Positions 1 through 8,432 of a stretch of DNA of 64,000 nucleotides are shown here, in pieces. Position 1 is the stretch's first letter. Each line of letters starts with the position of its first letter. The DNA is from Lachnospiraceae bacterium (GTDB lineage Bacteria > Bacillota > Clostridia > Lachnospirales > Lachnospiraceae), in NCBI GenBank assembly GCA_902363555.1, contig CABJAM010000001.1:744001-808000 (forward strand). Direction: 5' to 3'. The translations under genes and the position numbers were made by a program. The notes under the pieces are model-generated. The model ran no database searches. It saw only the letters and a program-made list of their open reading frames with translations, and was not told the origin of the DNA.

Positions 1-97
1 AAAACCGTCAGCCGCCAAAGGCCAGTATTTAAGAAGCGTTGTAATCAGCTCTACTATGGGCCCTGGCATCAAGATTAATCCGGTAAAACTGGCTTAA
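1..97 (+). CDS. rplA: Ribosomal protein L1, C-terminal end (partial)
   Basis: The frame that opens at base 2 translates to a C-terminal tail containing KGQYLRSV and STMGPGIKINP and stops at 95-97. This matches the end of ribosomal protein L1 as I know it. L1 binds 23S rRNA at the exit-site stalk and normally lies just upstream of rplJ-rplL. Only about 31 residues are inside the window. The position directly before an L10 leader agrees with the call. Confidence 0.88.
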   Translation, partial: KPSAAKGQYLRSVVISSTMGPGIKINPVKLA

Positions 98-116
98 TAA
101 TTTCTTCGGTTTATGA

Positions 117-145
117 TTGACAGCCGATATAAATCATGTTAGAAT
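117..145 (+). promoter_or_regulatory. SigA-type promoter of rplJ-rplL
   Basis: A perfect -35 TTGACA (117-122) is followed after 17 bp by -10 TAGAAT (140-145). Transcription would start near 152 and give a leader of about 335 nt before rplJ, room for the L10 leader and attenuator. Confidence 0.85.
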
Positions 146-199
146 AGTATTCGCGCTGATGCGCAGGCAGGTTATTTTATGAATGATCTGCAAATATGC

Positions 200-300
200 A
201 AACAAATGCTGCCAGAGACAGTAGGTGCCGTAAGGCATAAGTTGTGAACGCCTACCGAGGACGCTAATAAGCAAAGCCCTTTCGGGTATATCTTATAGCT
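200..300 (+). ncRNA. Ribosomal protein L10 leader
   Basis: The conserved core of the Firmicutes L10 leader is visible: CAGAGACAGTAGGTGC near 214-229, then GCCTACCGAGGAC near 251-263, which pairs back to the GTAGGTGC strand. In this family the L10-L12 complex binds the leader RNA and represses its own operon. Placement between the promoter and rplJ, just ahead of a terminator, fits control by attenuation. Exact ends are approximate. Confidence 0.85.
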
Positions 301-304
301 ATCA

Positions 305-338
305 AACCTCTTTGTCTTCGGGCAAAGAGGTTATTTTT
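305..338 (+). terminator. Attenuator terminator in the L10 leader
   Basis: A 10-bp stem AACCTCTTTG (305-314) / CAAAGAGGTT (323-332) with a TCTTCGGG loop is followed by ATTTTT. It lies after the L10 leader core and before rplJ, so it probably sets how much transcription continues into rplJ-rplL. Confidence 0.8.
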
Positions 339-430
339 CGCGCAGCAACGAGCCACAAAGGGGAGCTTGCTCACCTTTGCGGCGACTGCCGCGATCCGGT
401 GTAGCGCAGCGGAACCGGATGCAGCGCAGT
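339..430 (+). repeat. Dispersed repeat element, copy A
   Basis: This stretch contains GCAGCAACGAGCCACAAAGG, then GGAGCTTGCTCACC and the small palindrome GCGGCGACTGCCGC. The same blocks recur near 9227-9389 and 45138-45201. It begins right after the T-run of the L10 attenuator and ends before the rplJ ribosome site, so it is part of the rplJ leader. Confidence 0.75.
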
Positions 431-487
431 ATAAAGTCAGCACCCCATGGCTTTAATGGGAACGATTATATAAGGAGGTGCACCAAA

Positions 488-982
488 ATGGCAAAAGTTG
501 AATTAAAACAGCCGATCGTTGACGAGATTTCTTCTCTTCTTGACGGCGCTCAGGCAATGGTTATTGTGGATTATCGCGGTCTTACCGTTGAAGAAGACAC
601 AAAACTTCGTAAAGCTTTAAGAGATGGCGGCGTAACATACAAAGTATATAAAAATACTCTGATCAAACGTGCGACTGCCGGTACAGAATTTGAAGCAGTA
701 GCTGAAATTCTTGAAGGGCCTACTGCAATCGCAGTAAGCAAAGAGGACGCCACAGCTCCTGCAAGAATTATTGCTGAAAATATCAAAGCAATGCCGAACC
801 TTGAATTTAAGGGTGGTGTTGTTGGCGGCGTATACTATGACGCTAAGATGATCCAGGTTATTGCAAACATTCCTTCCAGAGAAGTATTGCTTGGAAGACT
901 GCTTGGCAGTATCCAGTCTCCGATTGCAAACTTTGCTCGTGTTATTAAGCAGATCGCTGAAAAAGACGAAGCAGTTGCATAA
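488..982 (+). CDS. rplJ: 50S ribosomal protein L10
   Basis: L10 forms the base of the L7/L12 stalk on the large subunit, which recruits translation GTPases. The 164-residue product starts MAKVELKQPIVDEI and carries the typical VDYRGLTVEE, LRKALR, VYKNTLIKRA and GPTAIAVS segments in order; length is normal for the family. The start at 488 is chosen because AAGGAGGTG sits at 472-480, 7 bases upstream; an upstream in-frame extension would translate the repeat element and is discounted. It is followed by rplL 131 bases on. Expression is expected to be limited by the L10 leader and attenuator. Confidence 0.95.
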   Translation: MAKVELKQPIVDEISSLLDGAQAMVIVDYRGLTVEEDTKLRKALRDGGVTYKVYKNTLIKRATAGTEFEAVAEILEGPTAIAVSKEDATAPARIIAENIKAMPNLEFKGGVVGGVYYDAKMIQVIANIPSREVLLGRLLGSIQSPIANFARVIKQIAEKDEAVA

Positions 983-1113
983 GACAAGTTTAGTTAAGGC
1001 GGCCGGCAGGTAACAGTTCAGACAGATCTGCACATATAAGCCGGATGGTCAGCCACACAGAAGCGGTCCATAAGCACCGCAGACAATCATAAATTAATTT
1101 GGAGGTAAATATC

Positions 1114-1485
1114 ATGGCAAAATTAACAACAGCTGAATTTATTGAAGCTATTAAAGAATTATCCGTATTAGAATTAAACGAATTAGTAAAAGCATGTGAG
1201 GAAGAATTTGGTGTTTCCGCAGCAGCAGGCGTTGTTGTAGCAGCAGCTGGCCCGGCAGAAGCAGCAGAAGAAAAGACTGAGTTCGACGTTGAGCTGACAG
1301 AAGTTGGCCCGAACAAGGTTAAGGTTATCAAGGTTGTTCGTGACCTTACAGGTCTTGGCCTCAAGGAAGCTAAGGAAGCTGTAGACGGCGCTCCGAAGGT
1401 AATCAAGGAAGCTGTCAGCAAAGAAGAAGCTGAAGAAATCAAGGCTAAATTTGAAGCTGAAGGCGCTAAAGCTACAATCAAATAA
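1114..1485 (+). CDS. rplL: 50S ribosomal protein L7/L12
   Basis: This 123-residue acidic protein is the multicopy stalk protein that contacts elongation factors. It shows the N-terminal dimerisation helix region (IKELSVLELNELVKACEEEF), an Ala/Gly-rich hinge at about 36-55, and the C-terminal globular domain with KVIKVVRDLTGLGLKEAK and VDGAPKVIKE. Ribosome site GGAGG lies at 1101-1105. Codon use is strongly AA-rich, as expected for a very highly expressed gene. A strong terminator follows directly, so the transcript ends here and does not run into rpoB. Confidence 0.97.
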   Translation: MAKLTTAEFIEAIKELSVLELNELVKACEEEFGVSAAAGVVVAAAGPAEAAEEKTEFDVELTEVGPNKVKVIKVVRDLTGLGLKEAKEAVDGAPKVIKEAVSKEEAEEIKAKFEAEGAKATIK

Positions 1486-1505
1486 TTGTAGACCTTTGAA
1501 TAACG

Positions 1506-1545
1506 AAGGCACATGGATATTTTATAATGTCCATGTGCCTTTTTT
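1506..1545 (+). terminator. Rho-independent terminator after rplL
   Basis: A 12-bp perfect stem AAGGCACATGGA (1506-1517) / TCCATGTGCCTT (1530-1541) is followed by T-rich sequence. It closes the rplJ-rplL transcript. Confidence 0.92.
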
Positions 1546-1547
1546 AC

Positions 1548-1576
1548 TTGCTTATGCCCGGCTTAATCCGTATAAT
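1548..1576 (+). promoter_or_regulatory. Probable promoter of the amidase gene
   Basis: TTGCTT (1548-1553), 17 bp, TATAAT (1571-1576). It starts just after the rplL terminator, and the amidase ATG follows 25 bases after the -10 box. Confidence 0.6.
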
Positions 1577-1601
1577 AAAAGAAAGAAGCCGGGAGGACAG
1601 G

Positions 1602-2648
1602 ATGAATAAAAACAGACGTATTAAAAATATATTGTTAATAACCATTGGCGTGCTTCTGTTGATCTTCGGGATTGTGGTCGGCCTGCTGGCAGGACGGATG
1701 CTTAGCGAAGAAGACGTGAATGAGACGGGAGCTCCGGAAATGGCGGTGGAGGAAAGCGGTAAAATTAAGGCCTCAGAGCCAGAGCGAGAAATTGCGGAAA
1801 ACGGGAGCATCAAAATCAAGGAAACAGAAAGCGGAACACATCAAAGCGAGAGTTTTGAAAGCGGGGGAACGGAAACCAAAGCAGAAACCAAATCGGAAAA
1901 CAGATTGCCGGAAAGTACCCCAGGGCTGACCGGGGCGCCGGAGGATACGGCTGCGGAAACATCAGCGTCAGCCACAGCCACAACTCAAGCGTCGATATCA
2001 CCGGTACGTATCGTTCTGGACCCGGGGCATGATGACAGTTGTTCCAGAAACCATCCGGACCTTGGCTTTAATGAGCAGGACCTTAACCTTAAAATTGCAC
2101 AGGCCTGCCGTGATGAACTGGAAACGTATGCGGGGGTGGAGGTGTATCTCACCCGGGAGGACGGTTCCTGTCCGGATAATGGTATCGGCTCCGGGGATGT
2201 GAGTGGCCGGACGGCATATGCCCAAAGTGTAGGTGCTGATCTGTTTGTGAGCCTGCACAATAACGCGACCGGTCTTGGTTACCCGTCGGATGCCAATGGT
2301 GCTGAAGTTTACATAAGTGTACATTCGGCTTTTTCCGATGAAAGCCGTAAGCTGGGGGAAGCTATTTTGAAGGAGCTAACCTCACAGGTGGACCTTGCAG
2401 ACCGCGGTGTACTTACCCGGGTAAAGCCGGAGAAGGGCTGCTATGACAACGGCCAGGTCAAGGATTGGTATTACCTGATCAGTACAAGCGTGGAACGGGG
2501 ATTTCCGGGGATTATTGTGGAGCATGCCTTTATGGATAATCCTCACGATAATGCGATATTAAAGGATGACGAACAGCTCAAAGCTATGGGGATTGCCGAT
2601 GCTACGGGGATCGCGGCTTATTTTGGGCTGGAGCGTATTAGCAAATAA
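1602..2648 (+). CDS. Membrane-anchored N-acetylmuramoyl-L-alanine amidase (Amidase_3)
   Basis: This 348-residue enzyme should cleave the bond between MurNAc and L-Ala in peptidoglycan outside the membrane. Residues 10-31 form one membrane segment with the short basic N-terminus inside. A Glu/Lys/Ser/Thr-rich linker of about 100 residues follows, then an Amidase_3 domain from about 135 to the end. Expected zinc ligands are visible: His143 in DPGHDD, Glu158 in NEQDLN, His219 in SLHNN, and the catalytic Glu307 in VEHAFMD. The start at 1602 has GGGAGGA 5-9 bases upstream. No cell-wall-binding repeats are present, so the membrane anchor probably holds it in place. Its exact role (daughter-cell separation or turnover) cannot be read from sequence. 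Confidence 0.9.
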   Translation: MNKNRRIKNILLITIGVLLLIFGIVVGLLAGRMLSEEDVNETGAPEMAVEESGKIKASEPEREIAENGSIKIKETESGTHQSESFESGGTETKAETKSENRLPESTPGLTGAPEDTAAETSASATATTQASISPVRIVLDPGHDDSCSRNHPDLGFNEQDLNLKIAQACRDELETYAGVEVYLTREDGSCPDNGIGSGDVSGRTAYAQSVGADLFVSLHNNATGLGYPSDANGAEVYISVHSAFSDESRKLGEAILKELTSQVDLADRGVLTRVKPEKGCYDNGQVKDWYYLISTSVERGFPGIIVEHAFMDNPHDNAILKDDEQLKAMGIADATGIAAYFGLERISK

Positions 2649-2701
2649 ATATCCGAATATGTTGGAGCGTATAAAAAACTCTGGGAAGTGGAGGGAACTT
2701 T

Positions 2702-4042
2702 ATGTTTTGTCGTAAATGTGGTCATCAACTTGAAGAAAATGCCTTATTCTGCACATATTGCGGAACAAAGGTTGAGCCGGCCCATCCTGCCGGTCCGGCT
2801 GGCGGCAGACGGACCGCACGTAACGATTCCGCCGGTCCGACTGGCGGCAGCCGGACCGAGCGTAACGATCCTGTCGGTCCAACAGGCGGCAGTCAGCCCG
2901 CACGTAACCATTCAGTGGAACCAAATACACAAAATAGCCAGGCGGGGCGGCGTTTGCAAAATCCTCAGGGGAACGCAAAAAAGCCCGGCAGGAAAAAGAA
3001 AACGGGCCTGATCCTGCTCATTGTCATTATCTGCCTGCTGACAATCGCCATTATTGCCGGAGCAGTACTGCTTTTTGTGACTCAGCAAAATAAGACGAAG
3101 CAGGTGGAAGCCTTTAAAAAGGATATGAGCACTTTTGAGGAGCTGCTGGAAAATTACAGTTATGGAAGTATTCAGGATGAGGTGCAAAAGCTGCTCAGGG
3201 ATTGTGAATCCGCAGTGAAAGAAAAGGCTGTAGATCAATTTGAAGCCTTAAAAAAGAGAATGAGCCTTATCCGCGAGGAGCTTTCAAGGATTTCTAAAGA
3301 AATCAGTACACTGGAGGATTTAAAGTCCGCATATGCAGCAGCTTTCGACAAATATGAGCTGTCCGGTGAGCTTGAGGAAAAGGTTTCACAGGTGCTTGAG
3401 GAGGTGCAGACAGCTATTGACAGTGGCAATGCAGGGGGGATGAATACTTTAAAGGAAAAGCTTAAAGATATGGAAAGCCAGATAAAGGATGAAAATCTGG
3501 ATATTATTTCTCAGATATTTGATGCCATTTCGGAGGTGGATACCGGTCAGCTTGAGAAGGATACGGTCAGAAAGATTGAAGACTTTTTGGATGAGATCCA
3601 GGCATACCAGGATGCCGGTGAATATAAAAATGCCATTGCCAAAGCCCGGGAATTGCTGGATTTTGCCAACAGGGCCCAGGCGGAGGCGGACCGGAAGCGT
3701 AATGAAAGTATCCGGGAGAGTCAGGAGGAGGAGATCCGCAGGGCCGAGGAGGAGGCACGGCAGTCGGCGCTTTCGGCTGCAAGCGGGTATCTTTGTCCGG
3801 AGAGCAACAGCCGTTATCTTACGGAAAAGGATCTGAAGGGGCTGACCGACTGGGAACTGATGCTGGCGAGAAATGAGATTTATGCCCGCCGCGGCCGACT
3901 TTTTAAGGATACCGCGATCCAGGATTATTTCAATCGACAATCCTGGTATCATGGATCTATTGATCCGGATGATTTTGACGTGTCCGTTTTTAATGCCTAC
4001 GAAAAAGCCAACATAGAATTTATAAAGGAGCATGAGCAATAG
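2702..4042 (+). CDS. Zinc-ribbon, single-pass membrane protein with coiled coil and YARHG domain
   Basis: The 446-residue product begins with a zinc ribbon (MFCRKCGHQLEE then FCTYCGTKV). Next come three copies of a GP(A/T)GG-type repeat of about 14 residues, a Lys/Gly-rich stretch, and a membrane segment near 100-122 (LILLIVIICLLTIAIIAGAV). The outside part is highly charged coiled coil. It ends in a YARHG domain with MLARNEIYARRGRLF and QSWYHGS. Proteins of this design are common in Clostridia and are thought to act at the cell envelope, but no reaction is known. GGAGGG at 2691-2696 supports the start. It probably shares a transcript with the upstream amidase (53-base gap). Confidence 0.85.
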   Translation: MFCRKCGHQLEENALFCTYCGTKVEPAHPAGPAGGRRTARNDSAGPTGGSRTERNDPVGPTGGSQPARNHSVEPNTQNSQAGRRLQNPQGNAKKPGRKKKTGLILLIVIICLLTIAIIAGAVLLFVTQQNKTKQVEAFKKDMSTFEELLENYSYGSIQDEVQKLLRDCESAVKEKAVDQFEALKKRMSLIREELSRISKEISTLEDLKSAYAAAFDKYELSGELEEKVSQVLEEVQTAIDSGNAGGMNTLKEKLKDMESQIKDENLDIISQIFDAISEVDTGQLEKDTVRKIEDFLDEIQAYQDAGEYKNAIAKARELLDFANRAQAEADRKRNESIRESQEEEIRRAEEEARQSALSAASGYLCPESNSRYLTEKDLKGLTDWELMLARNEIYARRGRLFKDTAIQDYFNRQSWYHGSIDPDDFDVSVFNAYEKANIEFIKEHEQ

Positions 4043-4049
4043 GTGAAAC

Positions 4050-4078
4050 TTGTTTTTGGCAGAGGCCTGTGCTATAAT
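4050..4078 (+). promoter_or_regulatory. Promoter of murT-gatD, predicted leaderless transcript
   Basis: TTGTTT (4050-4055), 17 bp, TATAAT (4073-4078). The murT ATG begins at 4086, only 7 bases after the -10 box, where transcription itself should start. No ribosome site is seen before the ATG. Confidence 0.65.
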
Positions 4079-4085
4079 CAGCAAT

Positions 4086-5456
4086 ATGAAAATTAGAACA
4101 TTTATCTCAGTAGCAGCATGTAAATTGTCGCGTTTTATATTAAGAAAGCTTGGCAAAGGCGGAACGAATGTTCCAGGCCGTGTAGCTCTGCGGCTCTATC
4201 CGGGCGTTCTGGGGGTGCTTGCCAAAAACGTGACGACGATCATCGTCACCGGAACCAACGGTAAAACGACGACGTCGAGAATGATTGAAAAGAGTCTGGC
4301 GGACTCTGGAATCAAGTATTTTGCTAACAAATCAGGGGCAAATATGCTCCCCGGGATCACCGCGGAATTTGCCATGAATTCAACACTTGGAGGTAAGAAT
4401 AAATATGAAGTCGCCCTTGTGGAATGTGACGAGGCGGCATTTAAAATGGTTAGCAAATATGTGGATGCCAAATGTGTGGTGGTAACCAATGTTTTCCGGG
4501 ATCAGCTTGACCGTTATGGTGAAGTGACACATACCTTAAACAGTATTCTTACAGGTATAAAAAATTCGCCTCATGCCACGGTTTGTATTAATGCCGATGA
4601 TTCCCTGTCTGTGTCCATGAAGGAGCAGATTGACAATAAGGTTGTTTTTTACGGTGTGGAGAGTGAGATTTACAAAAACCGGGTGGCGGAGGTTTCCGAT
4701 GCCCCCTACTGTATCCATTGCAAGACGGAATATGTTTATGACTATGTGACCTATGGACATCTTGGTGGATTTCGCTGCCCCAACTGTGGATATCATCGTC
4801 CGGATACGGAGGTCGCTGTGGAAAAGGTCATCGAGAGCACAGCAGATGCTTCCACGATTGAAATACGTATGCATGGAAAGCATTATACGGCTACGATCAA
4901 TCTCCCCGGTGGCTATAATATTTACAATGCCACAGCCACTGTGGCGGCCGGCACAGTCCTTGGGTTGAAGGACGAGGTGATCATCGGCGCCCTTAACAGC
5001 TTTGAGTGCGGCTTTGGACGGATGGAGAAGTTCACCATCGAGGGCACGGATATCCGGATGATCCTTATTAAAAATCCTGCCGGGTGTAATCAGGTATTGA
5101 ATTTTCTCAGCAATACGACGGAGCCGTCGCTGTTTGTTGTGGCGCTCAATGACCGGTATGCGGACGGTACGGATATTTCCTGGATATGGGATGTGGATTT
5201 TGAAAAGCTTGTGGGCATTTCGGACAAGCTGGCCCAGATCTGGGTGACCGGGCGGCGCGCCGATGACATGGCGATGCGCTTTAAATATGCCGGGCTTGCT
5301 CTGGATAAAATCCGGGTGATCAAGGATTACGACCAGCTCATTGAGCAGATGGTGCAGCAGAGTGCTCCAGTTTACATAATGCCGACTTATACGGCCATGC
5401 TGGATATCCGGGAAAAGATCAGCAAAAAATTCGGTTTTAAGGAGTTCTGGGAATAA
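4086..5456 (+). CDS. murT: Lipid II isoglutaminyl synthase, ligase subunit MurT
   Basis: MurT with GatD amidates the D-Glu of the lipid II stem peptide to D-isoglutamine, using ATP and ammonia from glutamine. The 456-residue product shows the Mur-ligase P-loop GTNGKTTT at 56-63, VECDEAAF, NVFRDQLDRYGE, and the four-Cys zinc ribbon inserted in MurT proteins (Cys209, Cys212, Cys231, Cys234). The C-terminal DUF1727 region carries IKNPAGCNQVL and NDRYADGTD. Start 4086 gives the usual MKIRTFISV opening; a longer reading from 4050 would translate through the promoter. gatD follows 62 bases on. Confidence 0.95.
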   Translation: MKIRTFISVAACKLSRFILRKLGKGGTNVPGRVALRLYPGVLGVLAKNVTTIIVTGTNGKTTTSRMIEKSLADSGIKYFANKSGANMLPGITAEFAMNSTLGGKNKYEVALVECDEAAFKMVSKYVDAKCVVVTNVFRDQLDRYGEVTHTLNSILTGIKNSPHATVCINADDSLSVSMKEQIDNKVVFYGVESEIYKNRVAEVSDAPYCIHCKTEYVYDYVTYGHLGGFRCPNCGYHRPDTEVAVEKVIESTADASTIEIRMHGKHYTATINLPGGYNIYNATATVAAGTVLGLKDEVIIGALNSFECGFGRMEKFTIEGTDIRMILIKNPAGCNQVLNFLSNTTEPSLFVVALNDRYADGTDISWIWDVDFEKLVGISDKLAQIWVTGRRADDMAMRFKYAGLALDKIRVIKDYDQLIEQMVQQSAPVYIMPTYTAMLDIREKISKKFGFKEFWE

Positions 5457-5518
5457 AATTGTAACAGAATGTAACAGTCCGGCGCGTCTGAACTGTTACG
5501 ACAGAATTGAGGTATACG

Positions 5519-6253
5519 ATGTATAAATTAAATATATGTCATCTCTATCCGGATATACTTAATCTTTATGGTGACCGCGGCAATATTATCTGCATGGAAA
5601 AGCGGATGCAGTGGCGCGGCATTGAGACGGAGGTTACCGGTGTTTCCGTGGGAGATGCGTTGAATTATGAGGATTATGACCTGTTTTTCATTGGCGGCGG
5701 CCAGGATTTTGAACAGGGCGTTCTGTTAAAGGATCTGGCGGCCGGAAAGGCAAAGCAGATCACCGAGGCGGTGGAGGCGGAAAAGGTTTTTCTGGCCATC
5801 TGCGGCGGTTATCAGATGCTTGGCCAGTATTACAAAACGTGGGATGGCCAGCAGTGCGATTTTATCGGTGCGCTGGATCTATATACGGTGGGCGAGAAGG
5901 ACCGCATGATCGGCAATTATATGTTCCAGTGCGACGAAAGCGACGGTGGCATGGTGGTCGTGGGATTTGAAAACCATTCCGGTAAAACCTGGCTGGGCGA
6001 AAAGGTACGGCCTATGGGCAAGGTGCTTTCCGGCAATGGAAATAACGGAAAGGACGGTACGGAGGGCGCCCGTTATAAAAATGTGTTTGCGTCCTACAGC
6101 CATGGTTCTCTGCTTCCTAAAAACCCCAGGCTGGCCGACCAGATATTAAAGACTGCGCTGCTGCGCAAATATCCGGATATTGTTTTGGAGGAGCTGGATG
6201 ACCAGTTTGAAAATGCAGCACATGATTATATGGAGCATCGGTTGAAAAAGTAG
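5519..6253 (+). CDS. gatD: Lipid II isoglutaminyl synthase, glutaminase subunit GatD
   Basis: GatD supplies ammonia from glutamine to MurT. This 244-residue class I glutamine amidotransferase of the CobB/CobQ type starts MYKLNICHLYPDILNLYGD, typical for GatD. The nucleophile is Cys95 in AICGGYQMLG and the catalytic His is His195 in YSHGSLLPKNP; FENHSGKT is also present. ATG at 5519 is preferred over TTG at 5507 because TGAGG lies 7-11 bases upstream. The 62-base gap from murT contains a GTAACAGT/ACTGTTAC stem-loop (5471-5499). Amidated peptidoglycan is expected in this organism. Confidence 0.95.
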   Translation: MYKLNICHLYPDILNLYGDRGNIICMEKRMQWRGIETEVTGVSVGDALNYEDYDLFFIGGGQDFEQGVLLKDLAAGKAKQITEAVEAEKVFLAICGGYQMLGQYYKTWDGQQCDFIGALDLYTVGEKDRMIGNYMFQCDESDGGMVVVGFENHSGKTWLGEKVRPMGKVLSGNGNNGKDGTEGARYKNVFASYSHGSLLPKNPRLADQILKTALLRKYPDIVLEELDDQFENAAHDYMEHRLKK

Positions 6254-6291
6254 ACCGGCTTGCTCATATTTAAAGTAAGGAGGGTGATTGT

Positions 6292-8031
6292 ATGGATAAG
6301 ACGGATTTAAAGCATCTGATCGACGTTGCGGCAGGACGGACGCCTGCGGATCTTGTAATTAAGAACAGTAAAATCGTGGATGTTTATTCCTCACAGATTA
6401 TTGAAGGCATGGATATTGCCATTGTGGACGGGCTTATTGCCGGTATCGGAGAATATGCGGGCCGGGAGACGGTGGATGCCATGGGGGCTTATGCGGCTCC
6501 GGGGCTGATCGAGAGTCATATTCATATTGAATCCTCCTACGTGACGCCGGAGGAAATCGGACGCCTTCTGACGCCCAGGGGAACGACGACCATTATCGCA
6601 GACCCCCACGAGATTGTTAATGTTGCCGGTTTAGAAGGCCTTAACTATATGCTGGAGGCCGCTGAGCGGACAAAACTGGATATCCGCTATATGCTGCCGT
6701 CCTGCGTGCCGGCCACGCCGTTTGAAAATTCCGGGGCGGATATTGATGCCGCGGCCATGACGGACCCGGTCCGGTCCGGAAAGGTGTGGGGGATCGGTGA
6801 GTTTATGGACTTCCCGGGCGTTGTGGGCGCTGCGGATGGCGTTTTGGATAAACTGATGCTGGCCAGAGAGGCCGGGATGGTTGTGGACGGTCACAGTCCG
6901 GGCCTCGGCCAAAATGCGCTCAATGCCTATGCTGCCGCAGGTATCCATGATGACCACGAGTGTGAGACTGCCCAGGAGGCTGAGCAGCGTGTGGCCCGGG
7001 GAATGTACGTGATGCTGCGCCAGGGTTCGGCCTGCCATGATTTTTTACGGCTTCTTCCCGCAGTGACGACGGCCAACAGCCGCAGGTTTGTCCTCTGCTC
7101 GGATGACCGGCAGCCGAAAACGATTTTTGAGCAGGGCCATCTGGACCATCATTTGCGGATGTGCGTGAGCCACGGCATTGCTCCGGTAACGGCCATCCAG
7201 ATGGGAACGCTTAATGCGGCAGAGTGCTTTAGGCTGTGGGATCGCGGCGCGATCGCTCCGGGGCTGCGGGCAGATATTGTACTTTTTGATAATCTGGAAG
7301 ACTTTCATGCTCAGAAGGTGTGGATCCAGGGAGAACTTGTGGCAGAGGATGGCAGGTATCTGTTTGATGTGGATCGGTGTGATATCTCCTCTGTTTTGGG
7401 CCGCTTTCATGTTAAGGATTTCTCGGAGGAGAAGCTAAAGCTGCATTTGAAAAAGGGGCATGTGCACCTGATGCAGATCGTGCCCGGCGGTGTGGTTACT
7501 AAAAAAGCCGTGGCGGATATTGCCATTGATGGCAATGGAGACTTTATCTACGATCCCGCGCAGGATATTGTGAAGATCGCTGTGGTTGAGCGGCATCACA
7601 ATACCGGGAAGGTGGCTGTGGGGCTGCTGGGTGGCTATGGTATGAAAAATGGGGCTGTGGCATTGTCCATATCCCATGACTCTCATAATATTATCGTTGT
7701 GGGTACGAATAACCGGGATATGGCTGTGGCTGTGGAGGCGCTCATTGCCCAGGGCGGCGGTATCGTACTGGCAGATCAGGGGGCGGTTATTGACCAGATG
7801 CCATTTATCGTCGGTGGGATAATGACCGATCAGTCCGGAGAATGGGTCAATGAACATCTTTCTAAAATCCATGACACTGCTTTTGAACGGCTTCATGTCA
7901 GCGCACATATCGATCCGGTGATGACGCTGTGCTTTATGTCTTTATCTGTGATTCCAGAGCTGAAACTGACGGCGGAGGGCCTTTTCGATGTGATCAAATT
8001 TGACTTTATTCCGCTGGAGGCTGAGGAATAA
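6292..8031 (+). CDS. ade: Adenine deaminase
   Basis: The enzyme converts adenine to hypoxanthine and ammonia in purine salvage. The 579-residue length is normal for bacterial Ade. Metal-binding motif ESHIHIESS (His76, His78) lies in the amidohydrolase domain, with TIIADPHEIVNV, DGHSPGL, HDDHECET and CSDDRQPKT following in family order. The C-terminal ADE-specific domain has VERHHNTGKV and ALSISHDSHNIIVVGTN. AAGGAGGGTG is placed 7 bases before the ATG. It lies 38 bases after gatD and may be co-transcribed. A GC-rich hairpin follows. Confidence 0.96.
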   Translation: MDKTDLKHLIDVAAGRTPADLVIKNSKIVDVYSSQIIEGMDIAIVDGLIAGIGEYAGRETVDAMGAYAAPGLIESHIHIESSYVTPEEIGRLLTPRGTTTIIADPHEIVNVAGLEGLNYMLEAAERTKLDIRYMLPSCVPATPFENSGADIDAAAMTDPVRSGKVWGIGEFMDFPGVVGAADGVLDKLMLAREAGMVVDGHSPGLGQNALNAYAAAGIHDDHECETAQEAEQRVARGMYVMLRQGSACHDFLRLLPAVTTANSRRFVLCSDDRQPKTIFEQGHLDHHLRMCVSHGIAPVTAIQMGTLNAAECFRLWDRGAIAPGLRADIVLFDNLEDFHAQKVWIQGELVAEDGRYLFDVDRCDISSVLGRFHVKDFSEEKLKLHLKKGHVHLMQIVPGGVVTKKAVADIAIDGNGDFIYDPAQDIVKIAVVERHHNTGKVAVGLLGGYGMKNGAVALSISHDSHNIIVVGTNNRDMAVAVEALIAQGGGIVLADQGAVIDQMPFIVGGIMTDQSGEWVNEHLSKIHDTAFERLHVSAHIDPVMTLCFMSLSVIPELKLTAEGLFDVIKFDFIPLEAEE

Positions 8032-8048
8032 AAGCTTTCGGAAGTCAC

Positions 8049-8082
8049 CGTAACAGCGCCGCGGCTATCCGGCGCTGTTATA
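8049..8082 (+). terminator. Hairpin after ade (weak terminator)
   Basis: TAACAGCGCCG pairs with CGGCGCTGTTA around a CGGCTATC loop. The stem is strong, but the following bases are TAAGATTTA, so termination may be partial. Confidence 0.55.
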
Positions 8083-8156
8083 AGATTTATCGTAAGCGTT
8101 CGGTTCTTCTGGAAAATTACAATTTAACGGTTGAATGTATACAGGGAGGGGAAGCT

Positions 8157-8432
8157 ATGGAAAATGAATTGAAGATCAAAGGGATTTATAAGCATTTTAA
8201 AGGGGATTATTATCTGGTTGAGGACATCGCCATGCACAGTGAAACTCAGGAGGTTTATGTGGTTTACCGCCGGCTGTACGGCGACTTGTCCTTATGGATC
8301 CGGCCTTATGATATGTTTTTATCCAAAGTGGATAAGGAGAAGTATCCCAATGTGGAGCAGGAATACCGATTCCAACTGCAGGATATCGAATCGGTGGCGG
8401 ACCGTTTTAACGGGAAGGAGTCTGTGGAGTAA
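8157..8432 (+). CDS. DUF1653 domain protein
   Basis: A 91-residue cytosolic protein opening with KIKGIYKHFKGDYYLVEDIA and carrying VYRRLYGDLSLWIRPYDMFLSKVD. This is the DUF1653 pattern, a small beta-rich domain of unknown biochemical function that is widespread in Firmicutes and Proteobacteria. GGGAGGGG lies 6-13 bases upstream of the ATG. Nothing in its neighbours fixes a role. Confidence 0.85.
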   Translation: MENELKIKGIYKHFKGDYYLVEDIAMHSETQEVYVVYRRLYGDLSLWIRPYDMFLSKVDKEKYPNVEQEYRFQLQDIESVADRFNGKESVE

